Counted from the first letter of the stretch, positions 42,734-63,407 are shown. The stretch: DNA of 64,000 bases from Megamerina dolium (GCA_963854835.1 OY978525.1:26373253-26437252); one strand, 5' to 3'. A program made the numbers and translations. Notes: generated by a model from the sequence alone, not told the origin.

Positions 42734-45700
42734 AGAGAATGTGAGTGAGAATACGGAAGTAGTAGGCAACATATGGTTGTGAGTATATAAACCACACAAA
42801 CCAATGGCATTAGAAAGATGAAGAAACTTTGCGCAAATTAGAAACACAAAAGAACCTTTACTTTGTAAGTTTAGTATTTATCCAGCATATAAATGTATTA
42901 ATAGGTATACTTGAATTTCTTTCATTTTCCGTTGCCTTAATTTGCAATTTTTAAGTTTATTGGTGTAATAAAAATTTTCGTAGCTTATTTTTTTTTTTTT
43001 TTTTTTTGCATAATATTAAAACTCATTGAAACATATAATTATTAATTAAAATTTATGCAGGCTCACAAGTAGAAGAATGTTTATTTTCGACTGGTTCAGA
43101 TTTTATGGAAAATATTGAGGTTATGTAAAAGAAAAATATATGTGAATTAATAGGGGCTAAATAATTTCTTAAAAAATGTAAACAAAAATTGATAGCATTA
43201 ATATATGTAGATGTAACATTTTCATATTCTTAAATTTATTATTTTTTTTTTTTTGCGTAATAGTTTAACGAAAGCGCATGTAAAACAAAAACAATTCGAA
43301 TTTAGCAAATGATAAGTTTCTAACTAAAATATATTTATCATGTAGTATTGATTTAAGTATGTTTTGTTTTTCCTAATTTTTAATATATATTTTTTTTTTA
43401 TTGTAAGTTTTTCTAATCAATGTTAATTTTTGTTTTTCTTTGTTTATTATATAAATAATTTATGATTTTTTGTCTCTTTCAATACACGTTAAAAAATGAA
43501 TGCTCACTTATACTGCCAATGAAAATGTTATATGCATAATGTATAGCATTATGTTCAATTGGACGTGATATTTTAAAATAAATTGCATTTAAAACCAGTG
43601 AGGAAATGCGTAACTTTGCTACACTACACTATGAAAAAAATTAAGTTATCTTTTGATTTGGTATGAAAATATATTTATATACGCAACCGTTATTTTCATC
43701 CTATCACAATCTACTTTAATATTTATGACATCCCTACATCGACATAGATGATGATTCTGACCATACATACAATTTTCCATAGTTGCTGCGGTGGCTCTTT
43801 GTAGTTACTACAAATGGAAGCACAAAATTAATATATTGAACGCTTGAGAAGAATTGCTTATAAAAACAATAATATTACACATTGTTAAATATTTGCTGTG
43901 TTCGAATTGTCATTCTAGCCGCTAAGAATCTGATCAGATAAATAGTGATTGTATCATTTTGCTAATATAAACGAGTTATTCGATTTATTTCATTGTTATT
44001 TCTTACAAAATAAGCGAAAATTAAATGGCATACTATACTTTGCACTTGGTTATCAATATTATTTGTATGGCAATATTTGATGTTGCTAATACGCATAGTA
44101 CTTTCATATGTTTACTGACATCACTATATTTTTTGTTGCTTAGAAAATAAGTCAAGATTGAATGCCATTCTATACCTTGCATTTGGTTAGCAACATTTAA
44201 TGTTGTTACTGTGTATAGAAAAGTGAAATATGTCCTCGTACAAAAGTTTGATAAATCTTCATTAAATTTATTGTTTATCAACATTTGATATTTGAGTCGA
44301 ATATATATCAACTGTTGCTGTTCTCATGTTGACAGAATTCTGTTAGACACATGTTGCGAAACAACCAAATGAATTCATAGCAATGACGTATGTATGGGAT
44401 TTGAGAGCAAATAGACGTAAGAAGTCTACTCAAAATTGTTGAGCTATAGTTTTTCGTATACTAAACAATTTGATATTATGGACATAAGTTTCGATGTGAT
44501 TTATTTGGAGAATTTGAGGATTAAGTTTAGTGATAGTAACTATTCCTACTAAAATCTCTCCGTTTTATATCTCGCTCTATATAGGTATACGCTTGGTGCA
44601 AATGAGTTTATTGGCAATATCAATAACACATGTATACCACTTTGAACGTATATCTTGGAGAAAACATCCAAAATGTCAAGTGTAGTACGCCTTTTTTTTC
44701 ATTGTTTGTATACTCTAATACATCTCTTGGTAACGGTGCATACCCAATAATAATAATATTAATAGCAATAATGACCGATGCAACATAATAACTTTCCATC
44801 AGCTTTTGATGAAAGATTTGTTTCCCGAACTAATGATCAAGATCAAGATTGCAGGTGTGGTGAAAAGTGTCAACAAATGGCCTGTTCATTTCAGTCATTT
44901 AATTAATAGTCCAATGACAGTGTGCGCGAAAGGTGAAATCACAGAATTGGATGAAAATATCTCAACAAGAATGTTTGTTATTTGTTTTTTATTTTATTTT
45001 TTGGTATTGTAGCAAAATTCGAAGCAATAAAAACCAAATTCAATAAATTCAAGTGAATTACAAAATACAGGTTTTAAATTGTGCAATGGCAGGAATAATA
45101 TATTTAATAGATGGTATGTTTCATACAATTTAATACTAAATACTATCTCTATATTTACATATAATACATAAATATATTCATATACATCAAAAATCATATA
45201 AATAACTGAAATAAAATATTCATTTACAGTACGCACTAATAACCGACGTGTTTCATGTGAAAATCGATGATACCACTTTTTTTTGACATTTTTTCTCTTT
45301 TTCTTTAATTTAGATGATTGTTTTGTTTTAATTAATATTATTTAATGTATTGTACAATGTGTGAATTATATGTATTTAACTGTAACCTTAATTTTAATAC
45401 ATTTAAGAGATTCTCAAGGTCACATAAAGTTACTTGTCATAATTCTATGTCGAACAAAATAAAACGGTACAATTGTTTGCTATTTCCACACACAACAGTT
45501 TCAATATGACAAGCAGAGTTGATTTTGCTAGGTCGTTTCTTTTTATTGGAAACTTGTAACTATTGTATAATTTTAAAACATTATGACAATATGACATATG
45601 TCACTTTGTGAATTCCACAAATACATTTTAACTAATTTGTGAATTTTTAATATTTTATTTTAATACTATAGTTGCAGTCAGTCATTGTGCAAAATATGTA

Positions 45701-46639
45701 CAAAAAAAAATAAATAAACAATATAAAAAAATTAAATTTCGCGCAGAGGAAAGGAAAATTAACAGTATTAACTGTAATAATAGAGAAGAATACGCACACA
45801 AAAATGCAAATTGTGAAATTGTAATATCGGAAAAACTATCAACAAAAAACAGTTTTTTTTTGTATACAAATGCATACATACATATTTACAAGTACCCATA
45901 CATATATTAGGTAAATTAATTGCATGTAAAATTCAACAGCACCATAATTTGAAATATATGTAATGTTAAAGACAAATGTTATTTCGATTCATAATTAATT
46001 TATATGGATTTAGTACAATGTGCGACAAATAAATTATCGGTTAATACATAAATCAATATTTAAAATATAATTATTATTTAAATCCTCATATATACACATG
46101 TGTTTGTATGTATGCGTAATTTAATTGAAATGTTGGCAAATAAAATTTGTAAAAGAAAAATAAACTTTAATTTAATTTGATATTTTATTAAAATGTAATT
46201 TACAATTAAGGAATACATTTAGAATATTTTAAGTTGTTTCTAAAAAATTTGCAAGAGAATGTATACATTAGTTAATAAATATTAATTGTACTATATTATA
46301 TTAAAAAAAAGTGGTAAATTAAAAAACAAACAGAAATCAAAATATTAAAAGGTATAAAAAATTATTTTATGTATTACAAATGTAATAAAAAAATATATTT
46401 CATTTTGAACACCCTAAATAAATCGTATAATAGAAAATATATGTATCTGTAAATGGTTATCGATCAAATTATCCCAAAACCTCAAGTGTTTTGCTACTGA
46501 GAGCTAATTAGCAGACGTCACTACACAACGCCTAAGAATTTATTTCAATCGCTGAATAGATCCCCATACCATCGAAAAATCTAGACATTTTTATTTATTT
46601 TCATTATAGGCCACATAGGCTATTATTATAATAGGCCAC
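42734..46639. other. Pcl 3' region and intergenic sequence
   Basis: It starts with the Pcl 3' untranslated region; an AATAAA at 42967-42972 is the first good polyadenylation signal, and others follow. T-rich tracts occur at about 42990-43008 and 43241-43254. The rest is AT-rich with no supported gene. Confidence 0.5.
43990..44245. repeat. Imperfect tandem duplication, 137-bp period
   Basis: AAAATAAGCGAAAATTAAAT at 44007 recurs as AAAATAAGTCAAGATTGAAT at 44144, each followed by GGTTA(T/G)CAA(T/C)ATT and a (A/T)TTGATGTTG-like word. Two units are clear. Confidence 0.55.
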
Positions 46640-46759
46640 AAAATTGACCACATCCGGTACTCAGAATTATAGCAACGGAATAGCGCTGAACAGTCGTCTG
46701 CGTTTCCAACAGCTTGGCTTCTCGTATGCAATAATTTGGCGTATTTTACGCAATGCTGT

Positions 46760-47230
46760 TAGTTTAAAAGCATACAAAATTCAAGCTCACCGAACCAGAT
46801 CCAGATCCACTCTTTTCGAACAAAATTTTCTTCAACGATGATGGCCATCTCTGGCTTAAAGGCTACGTCAACATGCAAAATTTGTCTATTTGGGCCGAAG
46901 AGGTCCAAGAGTTGCCATTACATCCAGTTTATGCGATGGGTGAATAATCGGTCCATATTTGTTTAATAATTAGGCAGGGCGTCACCTTAAAATTGAAGTC
47001 TGTGATTTCTCAACGACGCTTGGTTGCAATATGATGGCGTTATTACTTGCAATATAGCCTGTTCACGCTTTGGCCCAGTAATTTCCGCACGGACGTAAGA
47101 TTCAAAGTCTACTTAGATAAGCCAACTACGATTGATGATATTTCTAGCTTCGTTGGCCAAATACCACTCAAAACGCTCGAGCTCATCATCCAAAATTTGA
47201 ACTCAAAATGAACGCAGTTACGGCCAATAT
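46760..47230 (+). pseudogene. Degenerate Tc1/mariner-superfamily transposase fragment
   Basis: The plus strand reads KIFFNDDGHLWLKGYVNMQN, then WAEEVQELPLHPVYAMGE, and, after decay, KPTTIDDISSFVGQIPLKTL near the C-terminus. It belongs to the same family as 20590-21120, in opposite orientation. It is frameshifted throughout. Confidence 0.65.
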
Positions 47231-47789
47231 TTGAATAAAATTGAATTTTCTTTTAATTACATATATCCCGCTTATTACATTTAAGGATAAGCCAGATCAG
47301 AAGTAGTAATGTGCCCCTTTAAGACATATAATAGTAACACTAGAGCAGCAGTCACCACCGGCCATTGGATAATAGCAAAATTTATTCTATCGTATGGGGA
47401 CCGACCCGGTCTAGTAGACATTCGGCCATACTTGTACTACCAGTAAATGACTAATATCGGGAGAAGGAATATTCCATCCATCCCGTGATGTCGTGAGCAT
47501 TCCATTCCGATTTTACAATCTTTCCATTATGCGTTCTGAAATTCTTAATCAGATCAGATCATTTATTTATAGCTTTACGCATAGGTTTCGAATTCTGAAT
47601 AGTTACCAACAGAAATTAGTCGGACGTAAAGTTGTACGCTTAATCGTTTCAGAAATCTGCATAATCAAACCATGGGGAAAGAAGATACTGCATTTTACGA
47701 AAGTTGTTACTATAAGGGGCTGATCTTAGATAAAGTTGCCCCTATTCAAAAAATATAATGATCAAGATTAAAAAACGTATAAAATTTTT

Positions 47790-48300
47790 ATTGTCATTTA
47801 TTTTGAATTGTGGAATTGGTAATATTCACGTGGTTGGTCTCGTTGAACTATGCGTAGCATGGAAACAAGAAATTTCTTTTGGCACAGCTCATTTGGACGT
47901 CTGTGAAGGATAAAAAGTTCTTCATTCTCTTTGAACTCATTACGCGAGCTCATAGAGGCAATCATACGGTTTCTTTCTTGATATGGTGTGGAGCTGTCAC
48001 CAATGGCGTTACAGAGCTCACCTTTTTTTTTTTTGCGAAAAGGAGTCAAAATTTCATTGAAGGTTCTGAAAACAGTCAACATACTATCTGTTGCACACAT
48101 ACAAGACACAGCTTTCAACATGATTCCACCGAGACTGACAAAGAAAGTTTCATTCAACAATCGTTGAAAAACAATATGACAGGCTATAATTCGACAAAAG
48201 ATTGGACAGCTGTTATCGCAGATCTACAAATTTTACACTATAGGTTGTTCCCCTCAATGGAAGCTGAAAAGTGAAACATCTCTGCCCTTGACTATTCGCA
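47790..48300 (-). other. Unidentified ORF region, possibly from a DNA transposon
   Basis: A minus-strand open stretch of about 120 codons (48160-47798), rich in Lys, Arg and Glu and including PYQERNRMIASMSSRNEFKE, matches nothing I recognise. It sits among transposon relics and just outside the inverted-repeat element at 48376-49014, so a transposon origin is more likely than a host gene. Confidence 0.3.
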
Positions 48301-48375
48301 TCAACATGTTTAACATTTGCAACGGTTTGGCAACGGTTATCTTCTAATTAAAGCATAGCTCTAAAAAAATTTTTT

Positions 48376-49014
48376 AAGTGCCTGTTTACATTAGATTTCC
48401 CATGAACGGTATATCCATGAACGCTGTGTTCACATTAGTGAAATTGCGCCGGTTTTACTTCAACAGTGGAATTGGAATTTTGGAATAAAGTAGGGCTGTG
48501 CAATTAATCGTTTGTTCAAAAATATTGATTAATCAAATCTGAAATTAAGCGAATTATCATGATTTTGAAAATTCAAAATGAAAATTATGCTAAAAAAAAA
48601 TTCAAAATATTGATAATATTTCAAATATTTCATAAATAAAGAAAAAATAAACATGAAAATGATTGCGATTAATCAAAATTCTGATTAATCGAATAATTTC
48701 AATTTTGATAAATCATACTTTTGATCAAGCGAATTGATTTGTCGAATAATTTGATTAATTGAACAAACAATTAATCGCACATTCCTAATATAGAACGCTT
48801 CTTATTGATGCTATCGCTTCAACGTCTAAAAATTTGTGAGCATAGTTGTCATAATCGGAACACTTTGGACATAGAACATAGGTCGTTGCGCCGATTTTTA
48901 ATTTTGGATTGGATTTTCGGCGCAAAACTTCCATCAATTTCTTACTGACTACTTTTCTACCTATCTCGCTCGCACAGTTGCGTCTGAGCAAGCCAATGTG
49001 AACAGGCACTAAGA
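48376..49014. mobile_element. Element with AGTGCCTGTTTACATT inverted repeats and a nested MITE
   Basis: AGTGCCTGTTTACATT at about 48378 and AATGTGAACAGGCACT ending at about 49012 are complements with one mismatch. Between them lie the MITE at 48491-48787 and a minus-strand open stretch of about 95 codons (IGRKVVSKKLMEVLRRKSNP) of unknown family. The ends lie in TTAAGTG / CACTAAG context; a clean target duplication was not found. Confidence 0.55.
48491..48787. mobile_element. MITE with TAGGGCTGTGC-type inverted repeats
   Basis: The left end TAGGGCTGTGCAATTAATCG and the right end, read on the minus strand, TAGGAATGTGCGATTAATTG both continue TTTGTTCAA. The interior is AT-rich, with many ATTAATC words and no ORF. 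The TAGGGxTGTGC start is hAT-like, but an 8-base target duplication is not evident. Confidence 0.65.
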
Positions 49015-49155
49015 GGGTAACAAAAATGCCACCATAGCAACCATTGTTTTCAGTCTGATTATTTGTATAACACATTTATATTTTTCTTATTAATTTGTTA
49101 AAACTTTTATTTTGTTAATACAATATTAATATAGCTAATAAATAGGGTAGAAGGG

Positions 49156-52100
49156 ATGGAACAAAATAGCATCGTATCCGAAAACCGTGATACATTGAGT
49201 TCGAACACAACTATTCAGGAACCCAAAATACCTGGTTTGTGTAATATATCTTGTACTATATAGGTCTACAGATCCATCTGTCTCTCTCTTTCTCTCTCTA
49301 ACCATTTAGCTCCAGCCTCATCAGAACTAACAGCGGAACGTGCTGCTCAAGTTGATAGCGTATTACGTATAATTAAAGAATCCATTGAAAAGTTGAAAAT
49401 TTCATTAATTTTACCTCGTGTCTTTGAGAATCCGATGACATTGCGTCTATATTTAAATGGTACGGAATATGAAAAATTGTTGGAATTTATTGAGGCATAC
49501 ATTAAAGAGAGAGTAAGTTATGTTTCAATTTATAACATTTCAATAATAATAACATTTTAATTTGCTGTCATTTGGTGGATGGGAATTGTAGAGAAAGGAG
49601 AGCAAATTACCACCACAATTAAATTACCCATTACTCAAATTGATCGATATGTTTCATGAGAATACGGGCATGCTTAGTGTACTACCCGATTGGCTAGATG
49701 AGTTAAGTAATGAGGATAAAAAATTATTGGAGGCTTTTCATATGCTCTATAGTATAACAGAGCAGCGTTTTCACAAATCTGCCATGTCTGAATTAACCAA
49801 AGAAAAGAAGATTCATCAAATTTATCATGAGAATGAACAAATGAAAAAGAATATTGTCGGTATAGTTTTAGAATCACAACATAGACACAACCCATATTTA
49901 AGTGCCATTATTTATTTCGTTAAATTATATATTTTTATAGAATTTAAAAAGAAATTGCGAAATCAAAAGATTCAATTACGTTGGAAACTTGCTGCTAAAG
50001 AGGGTATCATCAAAAAATATGAAGAAGATTTGTCCTTTAAGAAATGGGACAATAATATACGGATCAAACAGGAAATGTTAGTAGGCTAATTTAAAAAATA
50101 TTTCTCCAAATATTTGTATACATATATTAATGTACAATGCAATATTTAGTGCACAATCAACACGTCGAATGCGTAATATTCATACTACAAGCGTTGCCAG
50201 ACAAAAGGAACTCGAGGAAGAACTTGAAAAAACTAGAATTACATATGAGAAGGTGTTAAAACAAAATTTACAACAGGAAAAAGAGGCACGCGATGAAAAG
50301 TAAGTCTTTGAGTTTCTAATTTTTGGAAAAGAATACTTTCATTTTATAGGCTACCACAGAAGTATTTGGGCGCAATGGAACTGTAATTGTAATAACACAG
50401 CCCCAGAATTAAAAAAAAAAAAAATAGTTTGCAACGGACCAGAATAATCACATTATATCGATTTTGGGCATGGTATAATAATGAAGGTAGAGCAATTGTA
50501 AGGGATTACTCTTGGCTGCGCCATATAATGTCAGACACTGGCTTCTTAGAGTGTGTTTGTTGTTTTCTTTTCTACATCTTAGAAGGGAACTACTTATATT
50601 AGCTTGTTCTTGTTCTGAACATTATCACAGAGCTCTTTTAGAAGTTTTTCCATGCAAACTGTTACTGCTGGAATTATTGTAAATTGTTCGCCGAAAGGTG
50701 GGAGCCGTTTGAAAAATCTTTTCGATACTAAAGTTGTGCTTCAGCTGGGGATTGAACATACGACCTACAGCTACGGCACTCACTTTCAATTACCTATAGG
50801 AAAAAAAATACAATTGTTGAGTCGCACTGTGATTGTTAATTTTTAAGTTTCTGGTACGTTTCGATTTTGCGCACTTTCTCATATATTTGTCTCCGATATC
50901 CCAAGTGAAATGGTGGAACAGCCTCTTCTTTCACAACGTGTGACAGTTTGCTGCGGTTTTTGAATGGTGGTGTCATTGGGCCATTTTTTGTTTAATGATG
51001 CTGGTGCTACCATTTCAAACAATGGATTGTGTTACTTTTTTTGGACTGAAATTGATGCTATGGACGTAGACGACGTTTATTTGCAGCGGGACGGCACAAC
51101 ATGCCGTACAGCTGATGAAATTGTGGGCCTATTGCGTGAAATATTTCATCCAAAGAATGACCACTCCATTACTAACCTCAGAGTTGTACTTTGGATTAAG
51201 ATAAAATTGTCAGCTCTTTTCGCACAAATTTGCGTTTTTTTTTTAAATCTAAAATGACACCTCTCATTCAAATACCCTGTATAAAGAAAATGGAAACAGA
51301 TGCTCAATGCCTTTCATTATTATTATTATTAATTAAGAAACAATAATGTACAACAGAAAATTGTTTACACACAAGATGTTACCCTTCCAAGAATATGCAA
51401 TACCAAATCGTATCTTAAATAAGCATTTGCAATTAAAGACAATCTGGTTATACCAAAAATACTATTTTCTTAAAATACTTAAAAACTAAACCTTATTATT
51501 AGAAAATTCACACAATAATTTAAATTCTGCGAATTTCAATGAAAATATACGTTGGTAATTATGTCATTCAGGTACTTCTTTAAAGGTACCTATGCCTTAT
51601 TTATTCTTGTAACAATATTTTTCGAATTTCCTTAATAAAGAAACGTGAAGAACTACATAAAATCTACTGAGTCCGCAACCTTGACTTAGAAATGCAAACA
51701 TTTTGATGTTTGCTTTGATGTTTTGAACATTTAAAAATATTTTTTCAAACATAATCCCATTCAATACTCATAAAATTCATTAGAGGCGTTTGCCATTAAA
51801 AATGAAAGTTAATTTTTAAAAATCGTCCATAGACACCATCTTCAAAGGTTTGATATCACTAATTATGGTATCATAAAGAAATTCATAATTTCGAAGGCTG
51901 AGTTTGAGGATCCCCAATTTTTATTTTAGTTCAATATACAAATAGTTTTTATACAAATAGTTTTATTGTTCTTAAAAATATATTTTATGCAAAATAGTCC
52001 CCTTCCGGTTCCAATATACCAATTTGGATGGCCGGGACGTTCTTCATAGTTACTACGTCCTTTGAATGATTTTAGGCTTTTCTTTAATCGGGAAGTGCAT

Positions 52101-52904
52101 TTTTCAGGTTAATCCGGCGAGTAGTTGACAGTTGAAATGAGATTTTTAGTCAAAAATCGGTCGATCGATGACGCTACAATTAAGGACGACTGAAGGGATG
52201 ATCAGAAATGAGTTTGCAATTAATTCCTACATTCATACATACATTTATACATTCTTCAATTTGAATTTAAGACATTAACAAATCTTTTTACTACTAGTAC
52301 TATTACTGTTTAACCAGTTACAGTGCTATAATGCTATCAGAATTTCTCGTAGGGTTCTGATGTTACATGTGGCAATCGCTTCGTTAAGTTATTTCTGTTA
52401 CTTATTTTAAACCATTCTATTGGTGTACGGGTATGACGGGTATGGGTAACCATTCTTGTTACCAAGAGTCAAATACCAAACATTGTATATCAATTATTTT
52501 TAATTTAAAAATTATATACTTTCATTTAAAAAATTATGTATAAACTAAAAATTTCACTTATCTTTTTCCTTATACTTAGAAATAAGCTGTTACTACAATT
52601 GCAAGCGCTAATAAAGAAATTCGATCAAAATATTGGTGAAAAAATTAAAGAAAACATTTATTTGCAAAAAGAATATGATGAACAAAAGAAGCAGTTTGAT
52701 GAATTTCTCATAGAATATCATCGTGAAGAGCATGAATATGAGACTATAATCAAGCAAAAAGAAGAAGAAGATAGACGAAAACATCAAGAAAAATTGATTA
52801 TGTTCATGATGAATCGGTCGGCGCGTATAATACAACGTGCTTGGCGACGTTATCGACGTGAAAAAAAGAAGAAAGCAAAAAAGGCCAAAGGAAAGAAAAA
52901 GTAA
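49156..52904 (+). CDS. IQ-motif coiled-coil protein, nexin-dynein regulatory complex DRC9/DRC10-like
   Basis: Five exons, 49156-49234, 49310-49512, 49592-50076, 50150-50299 and 52580-52904, join in frame to about 413 residues. The N-terminal half has helical segments (DSVLRIIKESIEKLKISLIL). The second half is a long charged coiled coil (ELEEELEKTRITYEKVLKQN, then KKFDQNIGEKIKENIYLQKE). The end is an IQ calmodulin-binding motif (RSARIIQRAWRRYRREKKKK) plus a Lys-rich tail. This layout matches IQCG/IQCD-type proteins (DRC9/DRC10) of the motile-axoneme nexin-dynein regulatory complex, so sperm flagellum is the likely site of action. Exon 3 uses a GTTAGT donor. The last intron (2.3 kb) carries a transposase relic. 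Which DRC subunit it is cannot be settled by eye. Confidence 0.78.
50930..51190 (+). pseudogene. Transposase fragment in the last intron of the IQ gene
   Basis: The plus strand reads VTVCCGFWMVV, then EIDAMDVDDVYLQRDGTTCR and TADEIVGLLREIFHP, which is the central part of the same transposase family as at 20590-21120 and 46760-47230 (the QQDGAxxHTA region). Frames are broken and no terminal repeats were found. Confidence 0.7.
51260..52530. other. Intron sequence, nothing identified
   Basis: AT-rich remainder of the last intron of the IQ-motif gene. No ORF, array or element ends could be supported. Confidence 0.45.
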
Positions 52905-52970
52905 AATTCAATCCAGTACTTTGTATTATAACTATATGGAATTTGTAATATATACTTGAAATTTTAACAC

Positions 52971-52976
52971 AATAAA
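52971..52976 (+). terminator. Polyadenylation signal of the IQ-motif gene
   Basis: AATAAA 66 bases after the stop codon, in a suitable position for a short 3' untranslated region. Confidence 0.55.
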
Positions 52977-53954
52977 CAAATCTAGGCAAACAATGAATTT
53001 TCAATTTGGAATTCGAAAATAAAATCTTTCAGTTTTCGTTCTGCATGTTTGTAAAAAACAATAAAACAATTCTCGCAATCAACCAAAAAAAATACAAAAT
53101 ATTTTTTTTGATCTTGAACCGCCAAAAATGTCTGTTGTTTATTTCGCATTTTTGATTGCCGAAAAAAAATATTAAATGTCCAATTATTTTTTGTGCAAAT
53201 ATTTCAAATAAATTCTGAACCCAAAAATCGTGACTTTTTTATGTGTAATTGTAAAATTTGTGGGAAATTTATAGAAATCTATTTTTATTGAATCTGATAT
53301 CGTGTTTGCTCTAGTGTGGCGCCAAAAGCAATTGCCTTTTACGGAAGTGGTAAGTTTTTAAGTTCCCAGAAAACGAAAAACCGTTAATAAAAATATATTT
53401 TGTATTACCCTAAGATCAATGGATGACATCAAGTGAAAGAAAATTCGTAAACAACGCGTTAGAAAAATTATCATAAAAATAAATCGAGTTTTTTTTTATT
53501 AAGAACTTGATTACAAAGTGAGATTTTACACAAGCAGTCATTTAAATGGCATTTATTACTTTTTTATACTAAAAATATGTCAATATTTAATACAAATATT
53601 ACACTGTATGTTCTGTACCAAACCAATGTAATTATTGGTGCAGCCAAACAGCAAACATTTGACAGCAAAACATTACCTCTAGTGTTCTATGCTTATTGCA
53701 ATATACAATGTTGTGGAAGTAGTAATTTTTTAACATCTGCGTGATTGTCGTAAGAGGATTTAACTCTCTTTTTCACTTTGCTAAATTTTAATTTCTATTG
53801 AAACTATTGGGTATGTTTTGTATTCTTTTCATTTTCATGAATTGCTATAAAAAAGTAACGACTAAACCTAAACTGCACTCTACAAGATGTATATACCATG
53901 CCTGTTTTAAATTGACGATAACAGCCATGTTGGTTTTCGGTCAAAATTTTTCGT

Positions 53955-53960
53955 TATAAA
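53955..53960 (+). promoter_or_regulatory. Candidate TATA box of pAbp
   Basis: TATAAA lies about 25-30 bases upstream of GCTTCCAGTGG (53981-53991). That sequence could serve as initiator, and its CTTCC would give a pyrimidine-rich 5' end of the kind seen in TOP mRNAs such as PABP. It is a prediction only. Confidence 0.35.
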
Positions 53961-53984
53961 TTTTCGTCGCATGAATCGTAGCTT

Positions 53985-61296
<7,312 letters not shown>

Positions 61297-63013
61297 ACGA
61301 TGGGAAAACTTGAAGAAGAAGAAGGAGAAATCTCGTATTTGCACTTGTAAATAGATGCATGCGAGAAAAACAAGTTGAGTAGCAGACAACAACAACAACA
61401 ATAACACCACTTTAGCTCTAATATGAAAAAAAAAATATATTAAACAAATTTAATTTCCTGAATGAAATACGAGTGACAAAGAGAAGAGGGTAGAAGATTT
61501 CCCCGCGATATATATACACACACATATACACACGCATACACATGAAAATGTAAATGGATTTTGCGATTTGGTTTTTCCTCGCATAACTTTCATTTCAACT
61601 TTGCATCAAAATGAAAATTAATTTTTTTTCGTTTCTGCTTTTTCCAGTCTTTTCTTTTTTTTTGCGCATTTATATTGATTATACAAACGAAATCTTTATA
61701 AAACAGTATGAAGAAAACACAAACAAAAAATCAAGCAAGTTTGTCAAGTTTCCTTTTTATGTATACACGCAAAAAATGAATTTTTGTATATCGTTTGTGT
61801 GTATGTGATGAAGAAGAGAGAAGAACCTCTAATTCTAATACAAGAAGATGAGAGAAGACCGCAATGTAAGAGATAGAATGAGAAAGAGAGAAAAAGCGCT
61901 CTAAAACAACACCAAGACCACCAAGTTGGCAAATTTATGTACGCCACATACGGATTCTGAAAATGTTTGCAACATCAGCGGCAACAACAACAAGAACATC
62001 ATCATTTCTTACATATTAAATAATCATTATACTCTCTACTACTACTACTAACTACCTACATATGTCGTATTTATATCGTATATAATTTTTCCTCATCAAA
62101 TACCAAATTTAATAATTTTATTTTTCTTTCTTCATTTGAATAAAAATTCGTTTTTGTCATTTTAAACGCATAAAAAGAAGAGTTGCAAAAAAAAATATTA
62201 ATACCTCTCAAACTTGAGCTGAACTGCTCGATTTGGGAAATTTTTGTAATACGGGGAAACAATAACAAAAAAGAGGAAAAGGAAAATATAATAATTACAA
62301 AAATGGAAAAAAATTGCAAAAAAAAAAAGGAAAAATTAAAAAAAACCATACCATTAAATACACATACACATATAACAAAAAGGAAAAAAAAATTTTGCTA
62401 CTTTACATAAAAAATATGATGAAAAAAAAAATTATGAAAAAAAGGAAGAAAAATTCAAATATAAAGAAGATCAAGAAAAAACATGAAAATAACAAAAAAA
62501 ATCGTAAAATGTGAAAAAAAAACACAAAAAAAGCTGTATAAGCATACATGAAGTAACCTATATTCAAGAGAGATGAAAAAATAAGGAAAAGAAAGCATTC
62601 AAAAAAAAACAAAAAAATAATACAAAAATTTCAACAAAAAAATTTGCAAAATCGTAAAAAATTAAAAAAATCATTTAAACAACTGCAACAACAATAACAA
62701 AAAAAAAATAATAAATTGTGATGCTTGAAACAACAAAACAACAACAACAATATTCAAATTTGAGAATTTTCCTTTTATTTATTTTTTTTTTTTTCTTTTA
62801 ACAAAATATGAATGGAATTTTTTGAGTTTTTTTAATTGATCACAGAATACCATTGACATGAATATTTACACAAAAACGCGTAGCGCAGCACAGTACATTG
62901 AAGCATTTTCCCTATAAAAAAAAACACAAAAAAAATATGGATGTAAAAGAAAATCGACGAAATCCCTGTCCAACCCCAACACCGCTGCTGCTATTATTAC
63001 GTCGGACTACTAT

Positions 63014-63054
<41 letters not shown>

Positions 63055-63210
63055 TAATTAATACTACAATTATAATTTGTACTGGTGCTGTTGCGTGTTG
63101 ATAACATGTGTAAGTAGAAAGGAAGAAAGGAAGTCAATGGATGAAAATATGCTATATTTTTATAACAATATGATTAAGCAACATTTAGATGAAATGACGA
63201 TATCGATATA
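61297..63210 (+). other. pAbp: pAbp 3' untranslated and downstream region, strongly A-rich
   Basis: From about 62160 to 62740 the plus strand is dominated by A runs. Short plus-strand ORFs here are all Lys/Asn repeats and not credible. Where the pAbp transcript ends cannot be decided, so how much of this is 3' untranslated region is open. Confidence 0.5.
63008..63053. repeat. (TAC)n microsatellite
   Basis: About fourteen ACT/TAC units with one interruption near the left edge. Confidence 0.9.
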
Positions 63211-63407
63211 CGAGGGTGGGTTGAAAAGTTTTCCGTCGACTTGAAAGTTTTAAAGGTTGCAAAATTAATTTGAATTAACCAGTACCACCACTATCACCTC
63301 CACCACCTACTACCACGGCAAGTACTGGTAACAATCGAATCGATATAATGCATTTGAATCAACTGAACACAAATCCCGAAAATAATAAACTTTTCACCCC
63401 ACCCTCG
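63211..63407. mobile_element. Mariner-type MITE downstream of pAbp
   Basis: The left end CGAGGGTGGGTTGAAAAGTT and the right end, on the minus strand, CGAGGGTGGGGTGAAAAGTT are inverted repeats with one mismatch, flanked by TA on both sides. It is 197 bases, with no ORF. The first bases match the ends of the mariners at 24180-24318 and 24811. Confidence 0.85.

Noticed and set aside
50735..50795. tRNA-like B-box (TGTTCAATCCCC on the minus strand), possible tRNA or SINE
   Set aside because: No matching A box, acceptor stem or cloverleaf could be built; insufficient to call a tRNA or SINE.
62183..62514. Lys/Asn-rich ORFs downstream of pAbp
   Set aside because: Produced by the A-rich tract; no credible protein.
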